Below, piece after piece: positions 25,528 through 35,006 of a stretch of DNA of 64,000 bases. Numbering within the stretch: position 1 is the stretch's first letter; every line of letters begins with the position of its first letter. The translations under genes were made by a program, and so were the position numbers. Location: contig NZ_JALVUC010000011.1 of the NCBI RefSeq assembly GCF_027023865.1, positions 1-64,000 on the forward strand. The letters run 5' to 3'. The stretch comes from Thermococcus sp. GTDB taxonomy: Archaea > Methanobacteriota_B > Thermococci > Thermococcales > Thermococcaceae. The notes beneath the pieces were generated by a model. The model had not been told where the DNA came from. It worked only from the letters and a program-made list of their open reading frames with translations, and made no database searches.

Positions 25528-26109
25528 ATGATTCATCCAGGTGGAATCCTTGAGGTCATAACCGGACCGATGTTCGCTGGGAAGACAAGTGAGCTGATAA
25601 AGAGGATTGAAAGACAGGCCTACGCTAAGAAAAAGGTTGCCCTCTTCAAACCGAGCATAGACGACCGCTATTCAAGGGAAGAGGTCGTTGCCCACAATGG
25701 ATTGAGGTATAGGGCCTATGTAGTCCCGACAAGTAATGAAGGAGTTGAGGAGATAGCGAGGCTCGTTAGACGGGGGAGGTTTGACGTTGTAGGGGTAGAT
25801 GAGGTTCAATTCTTTCCTGCGAAAATAGTCAAAACGCTAAATAATCTAGCCGATTCTGGGATTTACGTCATAGCAAGTGGCCTGAACCTTGACTTCAAAG
25901 CCGAGCCGTTTCCCGTTATGAGGGAACTCCTCGTTAGGGCAGACAACGTGGTTTATCTTACTGCGGTCTGTACGGTTTGTGGACGGCCTGCAACGAGGAG
26001 TCAGCGTCTCATAGACGGGAAACCTGCTCCTAGGGACTCGCCTGTTATACTCGTTGGTGGAAGGGAGAGCTATGAGGCTAGGTGTAGGTTACACCATGAG
26101 GTCCCCTGA
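25528..26109 (+). CDS. tdk: Thymidine kinase
   Basis: Salvages thymidine to dTMP; type II family, 193 residues. Features are the P-loop ITGPMFAGKTSELIKRI, the DEVQFF Walker B-like motif, and a zinc site made of the CTVCGRPATRSQR pair and CRLHH near the C-terminus. GGTGATT precedes the ATG by 3-4 nt. Its last 21 bases overlap the convergent threonine synthase gene. Confidence 0.93.
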   Translation: MIHPGGILEVITGPMFAGKTSELIKRIERQAYAKKKVALFKPSIDDRYSREEVVAHNGLRYRAYVVPTSNEGVEEIARLVRRGRFDVVGVDEVQFFPAKIVKTLNNLADSGIYVIASGLNLDFKAEPFPVMRELLVRADNVVYLTAVCTVCGRPATRSQRLIDGKPAPRDSPVILVGGRESYEARCRLHHEVP

Positions 26110-27270
26110 GAGAACCTTCTCCCATGTCTTCACGTCCTTGAGGCCGTGGCCAGTTGCAACGACAACAACGGTTTCGTCCCTTTCTATTATCCCCCTCTCG
26201 CGCATCTCCTTTGCCAGGGCCAGGGATGTTGCCGATGACGGTTCAACGAAGATTCCTTCCCTTCCGAGTAGCAATCCTGCCTCTGCAGTCTCCCTGTTCG
26301 TAACCGTATCAAGGTGGCCATTGCTCTCCTTTATGGCCTTCATAACGTTCTCGCCATCAACAGGTTTTTTGACGGCTATGGCACTCGCTATTGTAGGAGC
26401 TTTCTTCCTGATTTTCTCTATGGGCTGTCCAGTTTTCCATGCTCTTACGATGGCATCGTAACCCTCTATCTGAGCCCCTGCAATCCTCGGAAGGCTCTCT
26501 ATAAGGCCGACCCTGTAAAACTCTTTAATGCCCTTCCAGATGGCCCTTAGATGGGTTCCAGCTCCTATCGGAACAACAATCCAGTCAGGAACGTTGTAAC
26601 GTAACTGGTCGAGGATTTCAAAACCGGTGGTCTTTTGTCCCTCGACGCGGTAGTGGTAATTGCCCGTCAGGTAATACCCCTCTTCTATGGCTTTCCTTTC
26701 CGCCTCGGCCAGGGCCTCGTCGTAAGTCTTTCCGAAGACCTCGACCTTGGCACCGTACATCCTCGCCTGTGCCAGCTTCTCCTCTGGAGTCCCCTCTGGA
26801 ACGACTATTGTGACCTCGAGTCCTGCCTTGGCACCGTAGGCGGAAACGCTGGCCGCCATGTTGCCGGTTGAGGCCACTATGACCTTCCTAGCGTGGAACT
26901 CAAGGGCCTTGGTTATCTCGACGCTTGAACCCCTGTCCTTGAAGGCTCCGGTTGGATTCTCCCCCTCGTATTTGACGTAGAGCCTGCCAAAACCGAGCTT
27001 TTCCTCGAGGCGCTTGAGCCTGTAGAGCCTTGTTCCTCCCTCGTTGAGGGTTACGATTCTTTTGAGGTTTGAAACTGGCAAAAACATCCAGTACTTCCAC
27101 ACGTGTGGGGTTTCCCTGAACCAGGGGTCGTCGTCTTCGATGAGGTTCGCTATGTCATCGTAATGGTAGGTAATGTCAAGGGGGGCACCACATTTGGGAC
27201 ACTTGTAAATCCCCGAAGCAAGAGGAAATTTGGCACCGCAGTGAGTGCAGACTAACTTGGCCTCGAACAT
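26089..27270 (-). CDS. thrC: Threonine synthase with N-terminal zinc ribbon
   Basis: PLP-dependent conversion of O-phosphohomoserine to threonine. The 393-residue chain begins with a zinc ribbon (CTHCGAKFPLASGIYKCPKC), followed by the fold-type II PLP domain with the Schiff-base lysine in NPTGAFKDRGSS and the glycine-rich phosphate loop in IVVPIGAGTHLRA. A GTG 9 nt upstream is in frame; the ATG at 27270 is better placed after GGGTGAT. A related cysteate or diaminopropionate synthase cannot be fully excluded from sequence alone. Confidence 0.85.
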   Translation of the reverse strand: MFEAKLVCTHCGAKFPLASGIYKCPKCGAPLDITYHYDDIANLIEDDDPWFRETPHVWKYWMFLPVSNLKRIVTLNEGGTRLYRLKRLEEKLGFGRLYVKYEGENPTGAFKDRGSSVEITKALEFHARKVIVASTGNMAASVSAYGAKAGLEVTIVVPEGTPEEKLAQARMYGAKVEVFGKTYDEALAEAERKAIEEGYYLTGNYHYRVEGQKTTGFEILDQLRYNVPDWIVVPIGAGTHLRAIWKGIKEFYRVGLIESLPRIAGAQIEGYDAIVRAWKTGQPIEKIRKKAPTIASAIAVKKPVDGENVMKAIKESNGHLDTVTNRETAEAGLLLGREGIFVEPSSATSLALAKEMRERGIIERDETVVVVATGHGLKDVKTWEKVLSGDLMV

Positions 27271-27346
27271 GTATATCACCCTGTTTACGTAGTGGGAGGG
27301 GTTTTTAAACTCAGCTTTTTAACCGAAAAGGTTTAAAGGATATTTT

Positions 27347-27361
27347 CTAACTCTAGGTTAG
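27347..27361. promoter_or_regulatory. Candidate Phr operator at its own promoter
   Basis: CTAAC-TCTAG-GTTAG is an inverted repeat placed 8-20 bp after the TATA-like GGTTTAAAGGATA (about 27329-27342), so it would cover the transcript start of the phr gene. Phr is known to repress its own gene by binding near the start site. Confidence 0.45.
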
Positions 27362-27379
27362 AGAAAGGGAGGTGAGACG

Positions 27380-27973
27380 GTGGAATCAAATAACATGGGG
27401 AATTTGCTTGACGTTCTCGGCAATAAAACGAGAAGAAGGATACTCGTACTGCTCACAAAGAGGCCATACTTCGTGAGCGAGCTGAGTCAGGAACTCGGAG
27501 TCGGCCAGAAGGCCGTTCTAGAGCACCTCAGGATACTTGAGGGAGCAGGTCTTATAGAGGGTAGGGTAGAGAAGATACCCAGAGGGAGACCGAGAAAGTA
27601 TTACATGATAAAGCGCGGCTTCCGCATGGAGGTTCTCCTCACGCCCTATGCCTTCGGCACGGAGATGTACGAGCCTAGGAAGCCTAGGCAGACGGCCGAG
27701 TACAGCCGCGCAAAAGACCTTATAAAATCCACCGAGCCAGCGGAGGAGAAGATAAGTGAGCTTTTGGCCTTTCTCCACGAGATAGAAGCGAGGGTAGACG
27801 AGCTAATAATGGCAAAGCAGGAGCTTGAGGAGGTTCGCCTTCTGACCGAGACGTATATAGAGAATCTCCTCCGAAGGATATCCATGGAGAACGAGCGCGA
27901 GTTCGAGGCACTCCTCAGGAGGTTCGCTCCGAGGCTTCCCCGTAAGATATTGGATGACCTCAATGACTTTTAG
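27380..27973 (+). CDS. phr: Heat-shock transcriptional repressor Phr
   Basis: A 197-residue winged-helix regulator of the ArsR-like type. NLLDVLGNKTRRRILVLLTK, RPYFVSELSQELGVGQKAVL and IPRGRPRKYYMIKRGFRME closely match, from memory, the Pyrococcus furiosus heat-shock regulator Phr, including its dimerising C-terminal coiled-coil part. Phr represses hsp20, an AAA+ ATPase gene and itself at normal growth temperature. GGAGGTGA five nt before the GTG at 27380 fixes the start. An inverted repeat at the expected start site supports autoregulation. Confidence 0.88.
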   Translation: MESNNMGNLLDVLGNKTRRRILVLLTKRPYFVSELSQELGVGQKAVLEHLRILEGAGLIEGRVEKIPRGRPRKYYMIKRGFRMEVLLTPYAFGTEMYEPRKPRQTAEYSRAKDLIKSTEPAEEKISELLAFLHEIEARVDELIMAKQELEEVRLLTETYIENLLRRISMENEREFEALLRRFAPRLPRKILDDLNDF

Positions 27974-28051
27974 GAAGTCTCTGGAGGGGACGAGCGACGG
28001 GAGTTAGGCAATTGCCGAAAAGCTTATAATGATTGACGAATATCCCCCATC

Positions 28052-28783
28052 ATGCTTGAGAAGGAGAAAGAAGCCCTGGCGAAGAGGATAGCAGGTGAGA
28101 TAACCCTCTCCTCCGACCCGGGAAAGACAATGCGGAAGTGGCGTGAGATATTTGGAATCAGTCAGACGGAACTCGCGGATTACCTTGGTGTTTCTTCTTC
28201 TGTTATCAGCGACTACGAAGGCGGCAGGAGGAAGAGCCCCGGCGCTTCTACTATACGAAAGTTCGTCGAGGCCTTGATAGACTTAGACGAGAAGCGTGGA
28301 GGAAACGTCATACGAGCCTTCAGCAAGACCCTCGCAGGAGAGCTTCCAACGAGTGCCATCCTTGACATCAGGGAGTTTTCCCTCCCGATCACGATAAAAG
28401 ACCTTGTCGATGCGGTCAAGGGCGACGTCGTTGCCAACATTCACCTCCTCGACAGGCGCATCTACGGCTACACCGTCGTCGACAGCATCAGGGCTATCCT
28501 CGAGATGAGCAGTGAGGAGTTCCTCAAGCTCTATGGCTGGACAACGGAGAGGGCGCTGGTCTTCACAAAGGTAACAACAGGGAGGAGCCCCATGATAGCG
28601 GTGCGCGTCCAGGGGCTTAAACCGGCCGTTGTAGTTCTCCACGGTGTTAAGAAGCTCGATGAGCTGGCGGTGAAGCTTGCAGAGCGCGAAAGGGTTCCCC
28701 TCGTTGTCTCAAAGCTCTCCAACGAGTCGGATCTTATAAGTGCCCTCAGGAAGCTCGTGGAAAAGACCGAGAGGGAAGTTTAA
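28052..28783 (+). CDS. XRE-type helix-turn-helix regulator with C-terminal ligand-like domain
   Basis: A 243-residue protein. The Cro/CI-type HTH lies at about residues 25-65 (MRKWREIFGISQTELADYLG and SSSVISDYEGGRRKSPG). The remaining 170 residues form a separate domain with IDLDEKRGG and GWTTERALVFTKVTTGRSPM, found in archaeal regulators of unknown ligand. The TATA-like CTTATAATG ends about 20-25 nt before the ATG, so a leaderless message is likely. It is convergent with the phosphopantothenate synthetase gene (4-nt overlap). Confidence 0.8.
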   Translation: MLEKEKEALAKRIAGEITLSSDPGKTMRKWREIFGISQTELADYLGVSSSVISDYEGGRRKSPGASTIRKFVEALIDLDEKRGGNVIRAFSKTLAGELPTSAILDIREFSLPITIKDLVDAVKGDVVANIHLLDRRIYGYTVVDSIRAILEMSSEEFLKLYGWTTERALVFTKVTTGRSPMIAVRVQGLKPAVVVLHGVKKLDELAVKLAERERVPLVVSKLSNESDLISALRKLVEKTEREV

Positions 28784-29568
28784 ACTTCCAGCTCCTTCCT
28801 CTTCCAGACGCCGTCTCCAGCGAGCAGGGTTAGTCTGTTCTTTATGTGGACCAGAACATCGTTCAGCGTCTTTCCGTTGTCGTACTCCTTGATTATCCCC
28901 AACAGTTCCTCCCGACTGTAATCCTTCATCTCCCTCGCGAGTTCCGTCATCCTCGGGTATGCTCTGACGATGTTGTCAACTATCGTTATGTCTGCCATCC
29001 TCGCGGAGCGGGAGAGGGGGTTGAGGTCGATCGTTATCACGAACTTGCCCATTGCCACTAACGCTTCGGTTCTATCCCCATCCTCCAGCGGGACGACAAC
29101 GACATCTGCCTTCCAAATTCCTCTCTCATCCACCTTCCCGCGCTCGTGCTCTAAACCCGGGATTCTCTTGGTTGGATTTGTTCCAAGGAGATCCACTTCA
29201 GGGTCGTACTTCCTGAGCTCCTCGGCGATGGCCTTAACGCGCTCCTCCGTGCGGTAGAAGAGGTTTATCTCAAGCTTCGCCCCCAGGGCCTTTGCGAGCT
29301 CTATCGTCTCCTCTGGAACCAGCGCGGCCACGTTCCCGTTCACCGAGATAACGGGGTACTTGGCTAAGAGAAGCTTCGCTACTGCCGCCCTCATGGCCCT
29401 CTCAGCAGGCTCTACCGTTTTCTCCCCTATTATGTAGTCGAAGGCCTCGCCGCGACCGTGGGCTATCAAACCGGCCTTGGCGGTCATGCCCTTCTCCATG
29501 CCCTCGATGATCTTCTCTCTGTAATACAGACTCCAGTAGCGAGGGTGACTCTTCGGTATCTTTATCAT
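28780..29568 (-). CDS. 4-phosphopantoate--beta-alanine ligase (phosphopantothenate synthetase)
   Basis: Archaea-specific step of coenzyme A synthesis that joins 4-phosphopantoate and beta-alanine with ATP. The 262-residue chain starts MIKIPKSHPRYWSLYYREKI and contains SVNGNVAALVPEE, LLGTNPTKRIPGLEHERGKV and ITIDLNPLSRSARMADI, all characteristic of this family. A GTG 9 nt upstream is in frame; the ATG at 29568 follows GGTGGT by 5 nt. Confidence 0.92.
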   Translation of the reverse strand: MIKIPKSHPRYWSLYYREKIIEGMEKGMTAKAGLIAHGRGEAFDYIIGEKTVEPAERAMRAAVAKLLLAKYPVISVNGNVAALVPEETIELAKALGAKLEINLFYRTEERVKAIAEELRKYDPEVDLLGTNPTKRIPGLEHERGKVDERGIWKADVVVVPLEDGDRTEALVAMGKFVITIDLNPLSRSARMADITIVDNIVRAYPRMTELAREMKDYSREELLGIIKEYDNGKTLNDVLVHIKNRLTLLAGDGVWKRKELEV

Positions 29569-29778
29569 CCTTACCACCGCTATCCCCTTGGTGATACCCC
29601 CCTAAAAATCTTCCTAACGGTAATACAGCAATACGGCGCCAGAACTGGTCTCTAAAGAATGCTTTCCTATCTTTTTTCAAGGAAGGGAGTTCTGAACCTT
29701 TGGTTTAAAAAACCCATATAACCCTGGAGTGCAAAACCTCTGGTGAACAGAGTTATTCATATGCATAGGTGATGTACC

Positions 29779-30627
29779 ATGGGGTATAGGATTACGGCAA
29801 AGACCGATTTGAGTCCGATTGATTATTTTGTCGAGGTCGAGGCGCCCCACGTGGCGAAGGCCTGGAAACCCGGTCAGTTCGTGGTTTTCATAACCAACGA
29901 GAAGGGCGAAAGGGTTCCAATGTCAGTCTACAAAGCAGAGAACGGAAAAATTGGAATGTTCATCAGGAAGCTTGGAAAGAGCAGCATGCAGCTCTACTAC
30001 GAGTTTACCGTTGGGGACGAGCTTTACAGCATGGTGGGCCCGCTTGGAAAGCCAATAAAAGTAAAACACTACGGGAATGTCGTCTTCGCTTCCGACGCCG
30101 TCTGTGGACAGGCCGAGAACTACGCAACGCTGAAGGCGATGAAGGAGGCCGGAAACTACACGATCTCGATACAGAGCTTCGAGGACGCCGCTAAAGTCTA
30201 TCCCGAGGAGTTCCTCGCGAAGCCTGTTGCTGACGAGTACTACCTGACCACCGACGACGGGAGCGTTGGGATAAAGGGGAACTACCTCGACGTGGTTAAG
30301 GAGCTCATTGAGAAGGACAAGGGGGACATAATATTCGCAGGCGGAAAGCTCGGGACGCTTGCAAAACTCGCCGAACTCACCAGACCGTACGGAATCCCGA
30401 CGATAACGACCGTGAGGCAGATAATGGTCGACGGAACCGGGATGTGCGGTTCCTGCAGGATACTCTACGGCGGTGAGGTAAGGTTCGCGTGCAGGGACGG
30501 ACCAATGTTTGACGCCCACAAGGTCGACTGGGAAGACGTTCTGAAGAGGGCCAACCGCTTCCTCGAGCAGGAGAAGCTGGCCAGAGAACGCTATCTCGAG
30601 GAGCTCCGCGCCAGGGGGGTGGTCTGA
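29779..30627 (+). CDS. NfnA-like small subunit (ferredoxin:NADP oxidoreductase/sulfide dehydrogenase type)
   Basis: A 282-residue FAD and [2Fe-2S] protein, partner of the large subunit next door. The flavin domain shows WKPGQFVVFITNEKGERVPM, and the cluster motif is GTGMCGSCRILYGGEVRFAC. Where Nfn small subunits usually have a glycine-rich GGVGIAP-type nucleotide loop, this one has ASDAVCGQAENYATLKAMK, so its pyridine-nucleotide site is altered. That places it with divergent Nfn paralogues in Thermococcales rather than a standard NfnA. AGGTGATG precedes the ATG. The large-subunit ATG follows the stop directly. Confidence 0.85.
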   Translation: MGYRITAKTDLSPIDYFVEVEAPHVAKAWKPGQFVVFITNEKGERVPMSVYKAENGKIGMFIRKLGKSSMQLYYEFTVGDELYSMVGPLGKPIKVKHYGNVVFASDAVCGQAENYATLKAMKEAGNYTISIQSFEDAAKVYPEEFLAKPVADEYYLTTDDGSVGIKGNYLDVVKELIEKDKGDIIFAGGKLGTLAKLAELTRPYGIPTITTVRQIMVDGTGMCGSCRILYGGEVRFACRDGPMFDAHKVDWEDVLKRANRFLEQEKLARERYLEELRARGVV

Positions 30628-32049
<1,422 letters not shown>

Positions 32050-32061
32050 GCCTCTTTCATT

Positions 32062-32529
32062 CTACCATTCCCTTTTTCTGCTCCCTATGAATAGACCCGT
32101 CTTTAGGTAAGCCATGTACTCGTCGTGGGCAAACTTTAAGCTGAATGCCTGCGTCTCCTCCGGCGAGAGCCACTCAACCTCCTCAGGAATGCCTTCCTGC
32201 CAGACGTAAACGAGACCGTCTCTGTCGCGCGCTATCAGGAGGGTGTGTAGGGGCTTTTCAAGCTCCTGGGCAAGCTTTACCTCCCTTCCAACCAGTGAGG
32301 TGAACTTCCCGAGGGGCGCTACCGCCACGAATATCTCCGCGTCCTTTATCCTGCCGCTGGTGTCACGCAGGCCGTAGTCCGAGGGCACTAGGATGTTGTT
32401 GGAGCCAAGTTTTTCATCTATGATCTCAAGGATTGCTTTCTCGGTCCTCGTATGATATAGGAAGGTAGGTTCGCTCAGGTAGACGAACGGTCCGTGGCGC
32501 TCCTTCTTCCTCCTCAGAAATCCGAGCAT
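32062..32529 (-). CDS. Conserved hypothetical protein, cytoplasmic
   Basis: A 155-residue soluble protein with no signal peptide or membrane segment and no enzyme motif that I recognise. The central part (GRIKDAEIFVAVAPLGKFTS and QELEKPLHTLLIARDRDGLV) alternates strand- and helix-like stretches, suggesting one alpha/beta domain. GAGGTGG lies 4 nt before the ATG; this ribosome site is itself inside a perfect palindrome and a candidate small RNA (next entry). It is convergent with the Nfn-like operon. Confidence 0.6.
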   Translation of the reverse strand: MLGFLRRKKERHGPFVYLSEPTFLYHTRTEKAILEIIDEKLGSNNILVPSDYGLRDTSGRIKDAEIFVAVAPLGKFTSLVGREVKLAQELEKPLHTLLIARDRDGLVYVWQEGIPEEVEWLSPEETQAFSLKFAHDEYMAYLKTGLFIGSRKREW

Positions 32530-32532
32530 ACA

Positions 32533-32600
32533 ACCACCTCAGGTGGGGATAAAACTTCGTCATCGCTCACTCCGTAGGGATGACACTCATCATCGGTTCG
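32533..32600 (-). ncRNA. Candidate C/D box sRNA
   Basis: On the minus strand, box C ATGATGA (32593-32587), an imperfect D' GTGA, box C' ATGACGA and box D CTGA (32542-32539) occur in the order and spacing of archaeal C/D sRNAs: about 55 nt from C to D, with guides of about 16 and 14 nt. Flanking AACC and GGTT can pair as a terminal stem. Box D falls in the palindrome CCACCT-C-AGGTGG that also holds the ribosome site of the gene at 32529. The D' deviation keeps confidence low. Confidence 0.35.
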
Positions 32601-32830
32601 CAACTCAAATCTCCCTTCTAAGGCCTTCTTTCGGCCAAAGGAGACTTTTCCGAGGAGTGGGTGTCATCGGTTAAAGGTGCCCCATCATCCCACCCCTTCG
32701 AAAGTGCTCTAGAAAGGGGGGTTAAAAGGTTTTGCCGTTCCGCCGATAGTTTTCAGGGTATGCTTCCAAAACCTTTATATTCAAAAATTCTTATTTTTAT
32801 CCGGTTATATTGGGATTATGGTGAGAAAAT

Positions 32831-33601
32831 ATGAATACCATGGGGATCTTGAGGCGGCTCTCTGAATTGGGGGATGTATTCACAAAGAAGGAAGCTCAAG
32901 AGAAGCTCGGCATGAGCACGAAGCAGTTAAACTACTACCTTGAAGCCCTCCTTAGAGAGGGATTTCTCAGGAGAGTCACCAAGGGCATCTACACGCTCTC
33001 CCTAGAGCCTGGGAGGACCTCTTCCCCCCACGAGTTCGTTTTGGGGCAGTTGTTAGTGCCCAACGGAGCGGTTGCCTACTGGTCAGCCCTGAACTACTAT
33101 GGAATGACCGAGCAGATCCCAAGAACGGTTTTCATCCAGACACCAGTAAAGAAGGACTACCGGAAGCTCCTGATCGTCGACGGCAAGAGGTTTAAGGTGA
33201 TCGTAGTCAGCCCTGAGAAGTTTTTTGGAATCAGTACCATACGTCTTGGACGCAGAGAGGTCCGGATAACAGACCCGGAAAAGACGATAGTGGACTGTTT
33301 GGACAAGCCCAAGTACTGCGGGGGGATAATCGAGGTTCTTAAGGCCCTCAAGAACGCGAGGCTGGATTATGAAAAGCTGCTGGAGTACGCCGAGAGGATG
33401 AAGAGCAAGGCCGTTCTGAAGCGTTTGGGATTTTTGAGTGGGAGGCTGGGGCTTGGGATTGAGAAGGAAATCAGACTTTCTGAAGGGGACCGGAAGAGCT
33501 TTGCACTCCTCGACCCTTCAATGCCCCCTGAAGGTCGCTTTAACTATCGGTGGGGCCTTCGGATCAACGTTCCGGATGATTACTGGGAGGAGGTAGAATG
33601 A
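32831..33601 (+). CDS. AbiEi-type antitoxin/transcriptional regulator
   Basis: A 256-residue protein with an N-terminal winged helix (residues about 8-55; VFTKKEAQEKLGMSTKQLNY) and a C-terminal AbiEi antitoxin-like domain with VPNGAVAYWSALNYYGMTEQ and ITDPEKTIVDCLDKPKYCGG. It is the DNA-binding antitoxin half of type IV AbiE toxin-antitoxin systems, which usually represses its own operon. GGTGAG precedes the ATG. Several TATA-like runs lie at about 32776-32815. Its stop overlaps the next start (ATGA), as in intact AbiE operons. Confidence 0.82.
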   Translation: MNTMGILRRLSELGDVFTKKEAQEKLGMSTKQLNYYLEALLREGFLRRVTKGIYTLSLEPGRTSSPHEFVLGQLLVPNGAVAYWSALNYYGMTEQIPRTVFIQTPVKKDYRKLLIVDGKRFKVIVVSPEKFFGISTIRLGRREVRITDPEKTIVDCLDKPKYCGGIIEVLKALKNARLDYEKLLEYAERMKSKAVLKRLGFLSGRLGLGIEKEIRLSEGDRKSFALLDPSMPPEGRFNYRWGLRINVPDDYWEEVE

Positions 33602-34014
33602 TTGAGGAGGAGATAAAAGTCCTGAGTTCCGAGCTTGGGGTTCCGGTCTCTACCGTTGAGAAGGACTATGCTATAAGCTGGATGCTCTACGGTCTCTGGA
33701 AGTCAAAGTTTTGGAGGGCACTGGCTTTTAAGGGAGGTACCTGCCTGAAAAAGGCTTACTCCCCGGACTACAGGTTTTCTAAGGACCTTGACTATACTCT
33801 TCTTTTGGAGGAGCCGAGTATAGAGGAGGTTCGAGCTAAAATAGCCGAAGCCGTTGAAGCGGCCAGTGAAGGGCCCCTTCAGTTCCTGGATTTTGAGCTG
33901 AGGCCGAGATACGGAGTAAGGCTTTTCAAAGGGGAGCTTCTTGGATTTGAAGTTCGGATTCCGCTTAGAGTGCTCAGCAGAACCGGAAATCCGCGGGAGC
34001 GGCTACGTTGTTAA
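33598..34014 (+). pseudogene. Truncated AbiEii-type nucleotidyltransferase toxin
   Basis: The reading frame gives 138 residues with the nucleotidyltransferase core WRALAFKGGTCLKKAY and FSKDLDYTLL, which are the GG and DxD catalytic parts of AbiEii/DUF1814 toxins. Family members are usually 220-300 residues. Here the frame ends at once after RIPLRVLSRTGNP, where the second half should begin. Downstream sequence continues to read like protein in other frames, so the toxin is cut off by a frameshift or a recombination join. It is probably inactive although the catalytic core is present. Confidence 0.75.
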
Positions 34015-34143
34015 CATACCCTCAAAGCTGGCCCTCTGGACATTTATTAGAACCAAGGTTTTTTGAGGGTGCCATTAGGGAAGTCATCTCACTGGTAAAA
34101 GACCCTGCCACGACCGGTGTAATGGACCTGGCCATCAGCAACT
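34015..34143 (+). pseudogene. Out-of-frame protein-like tail behind the truncated toxin
   Basis: After the toxin stop, one frame reads YVVNIPSKLALWTFIRTKVF and stops at a run of six T; the next frame continues FFEGAIREVISLVKDPATTG then VMDLAISNY and a stop. Together they look like one C-terminal fragment with a frameshift in the T run. The family was not recognised, so whether it is the lost AbiEii half or a different gene is open. A minus-strand frame overlaps it. Confidence 0.35.
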
Positions 34144-34295
34144 ACTAGATGAGGATCGGACACTCTTGCGTACAGAGGTATTGCATTGGTGTAGAATTGA
34201 AGTGGAATACAATATTCTGGATCCAAAAGTTGAATATCCTTAGGATCTCTCAAACTTAATAGATTCAAAAAAGAGAGGGAGGCTTTAGATCCCAT
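34089..34295 (-). other. Possible 68-residue reading frame after the peptidase gene
   Basis: An ATG at 34295, inside the last codons of the peptidase frame, opens 68 codons ending GRGRVFYQ. The middle (LLDPEYCIPLQFYTNAIPLY and ARVSDPHLVVADGQ) looks protein-like and shares the AT-rich codon use of the peptidase gene. No ribosome site or family was recognised. It overlaps the plus-strand tail fragment, and only one of the two is likely to be a true coding relic. Confidence 0.25.
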
Positions 34296-34892
34296 TGTAA
34301 TAAACAACGTAAGTCCAGTTGCTGTCATAAACCTCGGTCGGAGCCACCGCGTAACCATACTCCCAGCTCCAGCTAGGGTTAGGATCAAGGTTTACTTGTC
34401 CGTTGCTTGCAGCCATGTAAGCCGCCCACACTAGTTGAGAGCAGTAATACTTATCATCATAAACCTTCGGCTTGCTGAAAAAGTCCCAATTGTATGACTT
34501 TCCAACCTGAGCCAGAGCAAACTGGACAGCAGCTTCTTTAATAGCATCACTCACAGCAACCCTCTCAATGGCAACAGTTTCATATCTCGTCAGGAAAGTA
34601 CTAAACGTGGTCACGTGAACTCCAGTACTCGGCTCCGCCTCGACAACGAGCCAATCGTTGTAATAATCACTCCATCCAACAATCATGCCAACATGATCCC
34701 AGTAACCTGGAATTAGTGAGGCGAGCCCTGAGGAGTCATGTCCAAACACTAAGTCACCCACTTCAACGTTGGTTGGGTATGGTGTGTGTAAGAGCCCGTC
34801 CCTGAGCTAAAGCTAAGCGCTGAAGCGAACCCTGCACTACTGACCATTCCCAATACCATCAAGACCAAACCAAGCACGGTCAAACGCTTCAT
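34285..34892 (-). pseudogene. Secreted permuted papain-like (YiiX/NlpC-P60 type) peptidase, frameshifted
   Basis: The main frame encodes VEVGDLVFGHDSSG, WDHVGMIVGW (His), VVEAEPSTGVHV and the Cys motif YYCSQLVWAAYMAA, the order expected for circularly permuted papain-fold amidases such as YiiX. It lacks a start. In another frame, an ATG at 34892 with GAGGTGG upstream begins MKRLTVLGLVLMVLGMVSSA, a clear signal peptide ending near Ala-Ser-Ala. The two parts would join if one G were restored in the run near 34801-34804, giving a protein of about 200 residues. It is either a real pseudogene or a base-calling error in a G run. Confidence 0.7.
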
Positions 34893-34980
34893 ATGAACCA
34901 CCTCAAAAACCAAATAAAGAAAAAACTAATAATAAATCTAACGGTTTTAACAACCGTCCGTTCTAATTAGTAGCTTCTGG

Positions 34981-35006
34981 CCTTCCTCTAACCCAAAGGA
35001 GGAAGG
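34981..35006. repeat. 8-bp stem hairpin next to an interrupted frame
   Basis: CCTTCCTC and GAGGAAGG pair around a 10-nt loop. On the minus strand the right side continues GAGGAAGGCCAG, which recalls the GAGGAAGTCAG ending of the IS605 relic at 19.8 kb. The likeness is weak and is noted only as a possibility. Confidence 0.4.
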
